Origin: JBBATK01 sp040398805
GTDB lineage: Bacteria; Bacteroidota; Ignavibacteria; Kapaibacteriales; NICIL-2
Reading direction: 5' to 3'
Assembly (NCBI GenBank): GCA_040398805.1
Contig: JBBATK010000001.1
Span: forward strand, 186,001 to 250,000
DNA: 64,000 nt
Below are positions 48,673 through 55,515 of the stretch, piece after piece. The notes below the pieces were generated by a model that saw only the letters and a list, made by a program, of their open reading frames with translations, was not told the origin of the DNA and made no database searches. Position numbers and translations under genes: made by a program. Position 1 is the stretch's first letter, and the number at the start of each line of letters is the position of its first letter.

Positions 48673-49487
48673 TCGAATTATTCCACATAGGATTCCTTTC
48701 GTTCTCGGTGGTGGACGTCATCGATGTCATCATTTCTGCGTTCATTCTCTATCGTGTGTATCGCGCACTTCGAGGGACGGTGGCTATTCAGATCCTCATC
48801 GGACTCGTCGTCCTCATCGCACTCTCCTTCATCGTGAACAGTGCGAACATGAAAGCGTTGAGTTGGATGGTCAATGCCATTACGGGTGTGTGGTTGCTTG
48901 CATTCATCGTTTTGTTCCAGCCGGAACTCCGGCGACTTCTGACCGCGTTGACACGGACGAGGATTTTCCGATGGTTCGTTCGTTCCACGCTCAACCAAAC
49001 CATCGACGAGGTGATCGACGCCGTCCGGGAATTCAGTGAGAAGCACGTAGGTGCATTGATCGTGTTTTCCAAACTCACGAACATCCGTACCGCCGTGGAG
49101 TCGGGAGTCCTTCTGCAAGCGGTCGTCTCCACGGAACTGCTGACGTCCATCTTCAATACGCGGAGTCCTCTTCACGACGGTGCCGTCATTCTCGATGGTC
49201 AGATTGTCGTCGCCGCCCGCTGCATACTCCCGTTGAGCAATACGATGAAGTTGGGATCGCGAAACTTGGGAACGAGGCATCGTGCGGCTCTCGGCCTTAG
49301 CGAGGTGGCCGATGTCGTCGTCGTCGTCGTCTCGGAAGAGACCGGTGCCATCTCCGTCGCGGTGGACGGTGACCTGCGCACCGATATCCCCATCGCGAAC
49401 CTTCGGGAGACGCTCACCTCGAATCTTTCCGTGCGGACAACCGTCGGCGGCGCCATCCAGGAGCTGAAAAAAGAAGATCCGGCGTAG
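48669..49487 (+). CDS. dacA: Diadenylate cyclase (c-di-AMP synthase, CdaA type)
   Basis: Makes cyclic di-AMP from two ATP. The 272-residue protein has three N-terminal membrane helices (about 12-30, 37-55, 68-83) and a DAC domain with DGA (170-172, in SPLHDGAVI) and RHR (203-205, in GTRHRAALG), both required for activity. This is the single membrane-bound CdaA form. In Firmicutes cdaA is next to cdaR and glmM; here the partner is phoH, and the CdaR-like protein is not next to it. Cyclic di-AMP controls potassium and osmolyte balance and cell-wall homeostasis in the bacteria where it is known. Confidence 0.95.
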   Translation: MIELFHIGFLSFSVVDVIDVIISAFILYRVYRALRGTVAIQILIGLVVLIALSFIVNSANMKALSWMVNAITGVWLLAFIVLFQPELRRLLTALTRTRIFRWFVRSTLNQTIDEVIDAVREFSEKHVGALIVFSKLTNIRTAVESGVLLQAVVSTELLTSIFNTRSPLHDGAVILDGQIVVAARCILPLSNTMKLGSRNLGTRHRAALGLSEVADVVVVVVSEETGAISVAVDGDLRTDIPIANLRETLTSNLSVRTTVGGAIQELKKEDPA

Positions 49488-49547
49488 CAGCCACGTCTGT
49501 CCTTTCCTTCACACAATCACCACGACGTCACTCACAAGAGATTTTCC

Positions 49548-50231
49548 ATGCGACCTTCGCGATCACAAGCACTGCCGAACGATATCACTCGCGAAGAGCT
49601 GATTCAGACGTTGCGTTCCAAAGGGATACGCGACGAGCGCGTCCTCAATGCCATGGATAACGTCCGCCGCGAGCTCTTCGTTCCCAAGGTGTTCGTCCGC
49701 AAAGCATACAACGACGTAGCTCTTCCCATCGGACATGACCAGACCATATCACAGCCGTATACGGTGGCGTTCATGACGCAGGAATTGGATGTACAGCCGG
49801 GTGATAAGGTGCTGGAGATCGGCACCGGAAGCGGCTATCAGGCTGCCGTGCTTGCCACATTGGGCGCGAATCTTTTCACCATCGAACGTCAGGCCGAGTT
49901 GTATAAGCACACGACTCCCCTTCTTGCTACTCTGCATCCGAACGTGACCTGTCTGTTCGGAGATGGGACGCTCGGTTGCGAGGAATTCGCACCGTATGAC
50001 AAGATCATCGTCACGGCGGGTGCACCGGTGATTCCGGAATCACTTCGCATGCAGCTTCGTGCCGGTGGACGCCTCATCATTCCTGTCGGTAATCCCGACC
50101 AACAGAAGATGGTCGTGGTCGAGAGGATAAGCGAGACGGAGTTTCGCGATCGTGTCGCCGACGGAGCGTTCACGTTCGTTCCTCTTGTGGGACGGGAGGG
50201 ATGGAACGCTCGCAACGGAGAAACCTCGTGA
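49548..50231 (+). CDS. pcm: Protein-L-isoaspartate O-methyltransferase
   Basis: Repairs isoaspartyl residues by methylation with S-adenosylmethionine. The 227-residue protein shows DQTISQPYTVAFMTQEL (substrate and SAM region), VLEIGTGSGYQAAVLA (SAM motif I), YDKIIVTAGAPVIPESL and GGRLIIPVG, the standard order for Pcm. A longer N-terminus (about 20 residues) precedes the fold. Its last bases overlap the miaA start. Confidence 0.95.
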   Translation: MRPSRSQALPNDITREELIQTLRSKGIRDERVLNAMDNVRRELFVPKVFVRKAYNDVALPIGHDQTISQPYTVAFMTQELDVQPGDKVLEIGTGSGYQAAVLATLGANLFTIERQAELYKHTTPLLATLHPNVTCLFGDGTLGCEEFAPYDKIIVTAGAPVIPESLRMQLRAGGRLIIPVGNPDQQKMVVVERISETEFRDRVADGAFTFVPLVGREGWNARNGETS

Positions 50232-51169
50232 GCTCACCAAGCATCGCCATTTTCGGTCCGACCGCCTCCGGAAAGACCCGCCTCTCTCTTCTGCTTGCGG
50301 AAGCTCTCGGAGCCGAGGTCCTTTCTGCCGATTCACGACAGGTCTATCGCGGTTTGGATATCGGGACGGCAAAGGTCTCTCGGGAGGACAGGATAAAGGT
50401 ACGGCATCATGGTATCGATATCTGCGACCCGCGACAGCCATACAGCACCGGCGAGTATCGGCGGTATGCCGACAAGGTCATCGCCGACATCCGGACTCGC
50501 GGCTGTGTGCCTTTGATCGTCGGCGGAACGGGACTGTATCTATCCTCGTTACTCACGGATTTCCTTTGCGACGAAGACGATCCGCGAAACGTCGAGGTCA
50601 TGAATGAATGTCGTGCGAGAATAGCTGCGCGACGGGCAGCGGGAGACCACGAGGAACTCTACGCGGAACTGTCGTCGGTCGATCCGGAATCCGCTGCGAA
50701 GTATGCCGATAGGAATCCGCGGCGCGTCGATCGGGCGCTTGTGTATTCTCTCGTCAATGGCATCCCCTTTTCCACCGCGCACCGAACACGTACCATAGCG
50801 GCACAAAAAGATGTCATCGTCTTCGTCATCGAACGGGAGCGAGCGGAGTTGAGTGACCGCATCCGCCGTCGGGTGGGCGAAATGTGGGAGTCGGGACTGG
50901 AGGACGAGGTGCGCGCTCTCGTCAACGACGGAGTGCCACGTAACGCACAGAGTCTGGCAACCGTCGGGTATAGGGAGATGCTTGAGTATCTTGACGGGAA
51001 CGTTACGCTGAGCGATGCCCAAGAAGCGACGATCATTGCGACACGACAATATGCCAAGCGGCAACGCACATGGGCTCGACATCAATTCACCGACGCACGG
51101 AGACTGACGGGATCGGATGAAGAGATGATGAGGTCCGTCTTGAAGGAATTCGAAACATATAACCACTGA
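50228..51169 (+). CDS. miaA: tRNA dimethylallyltransferase
   Basis: Attaches the dimethylallyl group to A37 of tRNAs reading UNN codons. P-loop FGPTASGKTRLSLLLAE, then SADSRQVYRGLDIGTAKV (catalytic Asp and DSRQVY motif), PYSTGEY, VGGTGLYLSSLL and KRQRTWARHQ (tRNA-binding tail) are typical. The product is 313 residues from the GTG at 50228, which overlaps the pcm stop (GTGA) and has GGAG seven bases upstream; an ATG at 50201 would add nine residues but its Shine-Dalgarno is too close. mutL, the common neighbour, is not here. Confidence 0.94.
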   Translation: MSSPSIAIFGPTASGKTRLSLLLAEALGAEVLSADSRQVYRGLDIGTAKVSREDRIKVRHHGIDICDPRQPYSTGEYRRYADKVIADIRTRGCVPLIVGGTGLYLSSLLTDFLCDEDDPRNVEVMNECRARIAARRAAGDHEELYAELSSVDPESAAKYADRNPRRVDRALVYSLVNGIPFSTAHRTRTIAAQKDVIVFVIERERAELSDRIRRRVGEMWESGLEDEVRALVNDGVPRNAQSLATVGYREMLEYLDGNVTLSDAQEATIIATRQYAKRQRTWARHQFTDARRLTGSDEEMMRSVLKEFETYNH

Positions 51170-51176
51170 GGTCCAC

Positions 51177-51938
51177 GTGAACATCCTGGTAACCAACGAC
51201 GACGGTATAGACTCACCGGGCATCTATGCCCTTGCGCATGCATTGCGAGACGTCGGCAACGTCGTCGTCGTCGCACCGGACAGACAGCAAAGCGCCGTGG
51301 GTCACGCACTCACCGTCAACAGTCCGCTCCGTGCCACTCCCTTCCACAGGAACGACGAGTTCTTCGGTCTGGCGGTGGACGGAACGCCCGCCGATTGCGT
51401 GAAGCTCGGGTTGAGCACCTTGATCCGGGAACCCATCGACCTCATCGTCAGCGGCATCAACTTCGGCTATAATACCGCTATCAATGTGCTGTATTCCGGA
51501 ACGGTGTCCGCCGCAACCGAAGGTGTCATGTTGGGCATACCCTCCATTGCCATCTCCTTGGGGAGCTTTTCCTGGGATGCGTCCTGCAACGTAGCCGCGG
51601 AGACCGCGCGCTATCTGGCCTCCGTGTATTTCGAACTGGGGATTCCCCCGGGCACGGTCCTCAACGTCAACGTACCACACCTACCCGCCGATGAGATTCG
51701 CGGCATGAAGGTGACGAAACAGGGACATGGTGAATGGTTGGACACCTATGAGCGCCGACTCGATCCCATGGGTAAAGAGTACTACTGGATAAAAGGAACG
51801 TACAGGAATCTGGACGGGGATGCTCTCAGCGACGACGTGGTCGTGGACGATGGTTTCATCGCCGTGACACCGATCACGTTCAAGCTTACTGACCATGCCA
51901 CCATGGAGCGATTGACGGAAAAGCTCGGCTCCCTATGA
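51177..51938 (+). CDS. surE: 5'/3'-nucleotidase SurE
   Basis: A metal-dependent nucleotidase acting on nucleoside monophosphates, linked to survival in stationary phase. The 253-residue protein begins MNILVTNDDGIDSPGI with the metal Asp pair, has the metal-binding Ser in APDRQQSAVGHALT and the metal-binding Asn in SGINFGYNT. Where most SurE proteins read GxNxGxxxxYSGTV, here it is GYNTAINVLYSGTV (Gly to Ala and an acidic residue to Asn), close to but not at the metal. It starts with GTG and lies seven bases after miaA. The 3' end overlaps the converging pgsA by six bases. Confidence 0.93.
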   Translation: MNILVTNDDGIDSPGIYALAHALRDVGNVVVVAPDRQQSAVGHALTVNSPLRATPFHRNDEFFGLAVDGTPADCVKLGLSTLIREPIDLIVSGINFGYNTAINVLYSGTVSAATEGVMLGIPSIAISLGSFSWDASCNVAAETARYLASVYFELGIPPGTVLNVNVPHLPADEIRGMKVTKQGHGEWLDTYERRLDPMGKEYYWIKGTYRNLDGDALSDDVVVDDGFIAVTPITFKLTDHATMERLTEKLGSL

Positions 51939-52517
51939 TGAACGCTTGAAGAGGAAGGCGTTCTTCACGAGGTACTCGACGAAGGTGAGGACGGTGAACG
52001 CTGCGAGCGCGGATAAGAGAACCACCGGCACTGACGAAGCAAGTATCATCGAAGCAAATCTTGCGGCCTCTGCATACTCCGGAGTGCGCGCCACGCCGAC
52101 ACAGAGGAGAATGAGGAATACGTAGATCATCTGTAGGGCTGTCTTCCACTTGGCGCTGCGACTGGTCTTGAGGGGTTGTCCCTTACTATCTGCATAGACA
52201 CGTATGACTGTAGTGGCTGCATCTCTCGCGATGATGACGAGCACAAGGGAGAGCGGAGCGATATCGAGAAACACGAACGAAAAGAACGCTGAAAGGACAA
52301 GGATCTTGTCGGCGAGCGGGTCCATGAAATTCCCGAACTCCGACTCCTCGCGAAAGCGTCGTGCCAGATACCCGTCGAAGAAATCCGTGATGGCACCGAT
52401 GCCGAAGAGCAGAATGGCGATACGCGTATCCACGGGATCTCCCGTGATGATGAAGTAGAAGAACGCCGGTGCGATGAACACCCGCAGCGACGTCATGATG
52501 TTCGCCCATGTCAACAT
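51933..52517 (-). CDS. pgsA: CDP-diacylglycerol--glycerol-3-phosphate 3-phosphatidyltransferase
   Basis: First committed step to phosphatidylglycerol and cardiolipin in the inner membrane. The 194-residue protein has the CDP-alcohol phosphatidyltransferase signature DFFDGYLARRFREESEFGNF followed by MDPLADK, with four predicted helices around it. MLTWANIMTSLRVFIAP is the usual start (family form NxPNxLTxxRxxxxP, loosely kept). It begins one base after tpiA and ends the minus-strand operon. A second, unrelated CDP-alcohol enzyme (pssA) lies at 18864-19667. Confidence 0.93.
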   Translation of the reverse strand: MLTWANIMTSLRVFIAPAFFYFIITGDPVDTRIAILLFGIGAITDFFDGYLARRFREESEFGNFMDPLADKILVLSAFFSFVFLDIAPLSLVLVIIARDAATTVIRVYADSKGQPLKTSRSAKWKTALQMIYVFLILLCVGVARTPEYAEAARFASMILASSVPVVLLSALAAFTVLTFVEYLVKNAFLFKRSS

Positions 52518-52518
52518 A

Positions 52519-53301
52519 TCACTGTGTCGCTTCCATGGCTTGTTGAAGAATATCGATGAATGACAGCGCCCGCAGGGAAGCACCGCCGATGAGCGCGCCG
52601 TCCACGTCGGGAATGCGGAAGATATCTGTCGCGTTCTTCGCGGAGACGCTTCCTCCGTAGAGGATGGATGTCCGACTCGTGACTTCACACCCGTGTTCTC
52701 GGACAATCGCCCTGATCATGGAATGTGTCTGTTCGATGTACGACACCTCTGCTGCAACCCCGCTCCCGATAGCCCACACTGGTTCGTAGGCCACGATGAG
52801 AAGGTCTTTCTGCTCGTCCGTGCACGTGGCAAGAACCGACGTCAGCTGCTCCACGATCACGTGTTCCCTCAACCCTGCATCCCGCTGTGCCGACGTTTCA
52901 CCGATGCAAAGTATCGGGAACAACTTGGCGGAGAATGCGCGCTGAACCTTCTGCGCGACGATGTCCAAAGTATCACCGAACATCGCACGGCGTTCGCTAT
53001 GACCGATGAGCACATGACTGGCTCCCGTCGAGGCGATCATGGATGCCGAAACCTCGCCCGTAAATGCACCATCGGCATGTTCCGAACAGTTCTGTGCTCC
53101 TACCCTCACGTCGCGCTTTTCCAAGACGTCGACGACCGGCTGCAGGGAGACAAAGGGAGGAAAGACGGCGACCGTCACGTTCTGTTTCCTCGTGTCCGCG
53201 CAGCCATCGACGAATCGCCGGATGTCATCCGCCAATGTCCGTGCTTCGGGAAGCGAGAGGTTCATCTTCCAGTTTCCGGCAATGAAATATTCTCGCGTCA
53301 T
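52519..53301 (-). CDS. tpiA: Triosephosphate isomerase
   Basis: Interconverts dihydroxyacetone phosphate and glyceraldehyde 3-phosphate. The 260-residue TIM barrel holds the catalytic residues in the standard order: NWKMN (Lys), GHSERR (His), AYEPVWAIGSG (Glu) and the phosphate-binding GGSVSAKN and IGGASL loops. Its ATG overlaps the lptC stop by four bases. Placing a glycolytic enzyme between an LPS-export gene and a phospholipid gene is unusual, although glycerol 3-phosphate for PgsA derives from its substrate. Confidence 0.96.
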   Translation of the reverse strand: MTREYFIAGNWKMNLSLPEARTLADDIRRFVDGCADTRKQNVTVAVFPPFVSLQPVVDVLEKRDVRVGAQNCSEHADGAFTGEVSASMIASTGASHVLIGHSERRAMFGDTLDIVAQKVQRAFSAKLFPILCIGETSAQRDAGLREHVIVEQLTSVLATCTDEQKDLLIVAYEPVWAIGSGVAAEVSYIEQTHSMIRAIVREHGCEVTSRTSILYGGSVSAKNATDIFRIPDVDGALIGGASLRALSFIDILQQAMEATQ

Positions 53302-53837
53302 TGTTTCACTCCCTTCACTTTGAAGATGCGATAATTGGACATGGACTCATCGGATTCGAAGCCCACTCCCCCTTCGATCACCTCACCGATTCGTGTGACC
53401 TTCACGTAATCCCGGGAGGATAGCTTGCGCGAGGCATTGTCCCACATCATCGACACACCTTCAACGCGGGTACCGTTGACATCCGACTGGATGACGACAT
53501 CCCCTGTTGCATACATGGAATTCGTCCTATTGTCCACGCGGGCTTGGATGCAACGTAACTCGGCAAGACGCGCGCCGTCGGTGCCGAAGAAATGAACGAC
53601 CACATGGGAATCGAGAATCGTCTCTTGCCGCGTTCCGTAAAGTCGTGCACGGTCTGCATGCACACGCGCCTTGGTGACCATGGAGTCGGTGAAGGTGATA
53701 TCGGTATTCCACACGGTGTTGGATGCTTCCAGTTCGAGCGTGGACGTATCCACTGTCTGTGCCGCCTGCTCCTCCCGACTGCACGAGGCAAGAGCGAAGG
53801 ACAGCGCACAGCATAGCGCCACGGCACGAGCGTTCAT
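53298..53837 (-). CDS. lptC: LPS export protein LptC-like lipoprotein
   Basis: A 179-residue protein with a signal sequence ending FALASC (Cys19), so it is probably a lipoprotein rather than the bitopic E. coli form. The mature part has the LptC/OstA-type beta-jellyroll repeats: TKARVHADRARLYGTRQETI, SHVVVHFFGTDG, TSMYATGDVVIQ-like strands and RVEGVSMMWDNASRKL. LptC bridges LptBFG and LptA in LPS transport. It is 35 bases after kdsA and couples to tpiA. lptA and lptB are not in the window. Confidence 0.85.
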   Translation of the reverse strand: MNARAVALCCALSFALASCSREEQAAQTVDTSTLELEASNTVWNTDITFTDSMVTKARVHADRARLYGTRQETILDSHVVVHFFGTDGARLAELRCIQARVDNRTNSMYATGDVVIQSDVNGTRVEGVSMMWDNASRKLSSRDYVKVTRIGEVIEGGVGFESDESMSNYRIFKVKGVKQ

Positions 53838-53872
53838 GCCACGTAGGGAATGCTTCGGATGGACGGAACGTG

Positions 53873-54691
53873 TCACCATCGACAGGGTTGTCGTTGTGAA
53901 CGGACAAACCGATCCAGCTCGACGGTTCGAGAAAGATACTCTCGAACGGTATGCAGCGGTAACTGCGTAGCGGCATCGCTCAGGGCGGATGAGGGATCGG
54001 GATGTGTCTCGAAAAACAGTCCGTCGATTCCAAGGGCAACGGCGGCACGCGTAAGCGCCGGTACGAACTGCGGAGTCCCGCCAGAGGTCACGCCTATACT
54101 CGGCTTCTGCACGGAATGTGTGGCATCGAAGATGACAGGACAGCCGGTTTGTCGCATGATGACGAGTGAGCGCATGTCCACGACCAGGTCGTGATAGCCG
54201 AAGCTGGTGCCACGTTCGCATACCCATACATGAGAGTTTCCCGTAGACCGAACCTTCTCAACGGCTTTCACCATGTCCTCCGGCGCGGCGAACTGACCTT
54301 TCTTGATGTTGACGATACGTCCGCTGTTGCCGGCGGCGACAAGAAGGTCCGTCTGCCTACAGAGAAACGCCGGAATCTGCAGCACATCCGCAACACGCGC
54401 CACTTCAGGAACCTCGATGGTTTCATGGACATCGGTGATGATGGGAACGGCATACGTCCGCTTGATTTCCGAAAGGTACTCCAAGGCCGTTTCGTCTCCC
54501 ACACCGGTGAACGATGCAGAGCTCGACCGGTTGGCTTTGCGATAGGACGCTTTGAACACGAAGGGCACGCCGAGCTCCGTCGTCATCTCTTTCAGAGTCC
54601 CGGCGATATCGTGAAGCATCTGCAAGGATTCGACGACGCATGGTCCTGCTATGATCGTCAATGCGGTGGTATCAAGACGTATCTCACTCAT
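53873..54691 (-). CDS. kdsA: 3-deoxy-D-manno-octulosonate 8-phosphate synthase
   Basis: Condenses phosphoenolpyruvate with arabinose 5-phosphate to make Kdo-8-P for LPS. The 272-residue TIM-barrel protein has IAGPCVVESLQ near the start; a Cys at this position marks the metal-dependent type of the enzyme (the E. coli enzyme has Asn). FKASYRKANRSSSASFTGVG, TDVHE, LQIPAFLCRQTDLLVAAG, KKGQF and FDATHSVQKPS are all family motifs. A TAnnTTcG-like box lies 4 bases upstream, near the divergent comB promoter. Confidence 0.96.
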   Translation of the reverse strand: MSEIRLDTTALTIIAGPCVVESLQMLHDIAGTLKEMTTELGVPFVFKASYRKANRSSSASFTGVGDETALEYLSEIKRTYAVPIITDVHETIEVPEVARVADVLQIPAFLCRQTDLLVAAGNSGRIVNIKKGQFAAPEDMVKAVEKVRSTGNSHVWVCERGTSFGYHDLVVDMRSLVIMRQTGCPVIFDATHSVQKPSIGVTSGGTPQFVPALTRAAVALGIDGLFFETHPDPSSALSDAATQLPLHTVREYLSRTVELDRFVRSQRQPCRW

Positions 54692-54695
54692 GCCG

Positions 54696-54703
54696 CGAAG
54701 TTA
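54696..54703 (-). promoter_or_regulatory. Weak -7-like element (TAACTTCG) before kdsA
   Basis: One mismatch to TAnnTTTG on the minus strand and very near the ATG, which would make the message almost leaderless. The true kdsA promoter may lie elsewhere. Confidence 0.25.
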
Positions 54704-54704
54704 C

Positions 54705-54712
54705 GATTTTTG
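54705..54712 (+). promoter_or_regulatory. Possible -7 element (GATTTTTG) of comB
   Basis: One mismatch to TATTTTTG, 23 bases before the comB ATG, a distance common for this promoter type here. Confidence 0.35.
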
Positions 54713-54735
54713 TCACCCACTATCCTTTCGATATC

Positions 54736-55488
54736 ATGCTCATACACGTCGTATTCACCCCGGAATCACTACCCGAGCTTTCAGCCGAGAACGACATCGC
54801 TGTCGTCATCGATGTCTTGCGGGCAAGCACGACGATGTGCTCCATGCTTCATCACGGCGCTGAGCGTATCCACATCGCCTCCTCCATCGACCATGCCCGG
54901 CAACTCCACGCGAGCATCGATGGCACGCGGGAGACTCGACAACGCCGACTCCTCGCGGGCGAACATCGAGGTCTGCCACCGGACGGTTTCCATCTGGGTA
55001 ATTCCCCGCTCGAGGCGAGTGACGATTCCGTCCATGGAGCCGTCATCACCTATGCCACCACCAACGGAACGCGCATGGTGGAACGGACACAAGGGGCGCG
55101 TCTGCAACTGATCGGTTGCTTCGCCAATCTCTCCGCACTCATGAAAACCATTGTCGAGCAAGGCACGCAAATGGGTTCCAACTCCCGTCTTGTCCTGTGT
55201 TGTTCTGGCAACAACGGCGAGTTCTCCCTCGAAGATACTTTTTTTGCCGGGAGCTTCTTGTCGCACTATATTGCAAACGGCTTCGGCCATGTTCTTACCA
55301 ATGCAGCAGAAGCAGCACTCTGCATTGTTTCGGCATACAATCAAACTCTCTCATTCGGTTCCGAAGGTTCGCGTCATGGACGTGCATTAGCGTCCCTCTC
55401 GTTGGGGAAGGATGTGGATGTATGTTTCTCTCAGGATGTGTATCCCGTCGTGCCGGTGTGTGAACGAATGGTTGTGCGTCGTCTTTGA
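54736..55488 (+). CDS. 2-phosphosulfolactate phosphatase-like protein (ComB family)
   Basis: A 250-residue ComB-family protein. Motifs are AVVIDVLRASTTM at the start, LAGEHRGLPPDGFHLGNSP in the middle (metal-binding acidic and Gly-rich loop), and TYATTNGTRMVE. In methanogens ComB dephosphorylates phosphosulfolactate for coenzyme M; bacterial members are common but their substrate is often unknown, and no other coenzyme M genes are seen here. The ATG at 54736 starts the family sequence. The ftsK gene follows after 27 bases, probably on the same transcript. Confidence 0.85.
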   Translation: MLIHVVFTPESLPELSAENDIAVVIDVLRASTTMCSMLHHGAERIHIASSIDHARQLHASIDGTRETRQRRLLAGEHRGLPPDGFHLGNSPLEASDDSVHGAVITYATTNGTRMVERTQGARLQLIGCFANLSALMKTIVEQGTQMGSNSRLVLCCSGNNGEFSLEDTFFAGSFLSHYIANGFGHVLTNAAEAALCIVSAYNQTLSFGSEGSRHGRALASLSLGKDVDVCFSQDVYPVVPVCERMVVRRL

Positions 55489-55515
55489 TTGGTTCACGTA
55501 CGTACAAGGAGTACC

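Noticed and set aside
54661..54735. An N-terminal extension of the ComB-like protein to 54661
   Set aside because: The added residues overlap the kdsA start, lack similarity to the family and cross the likely promoter.
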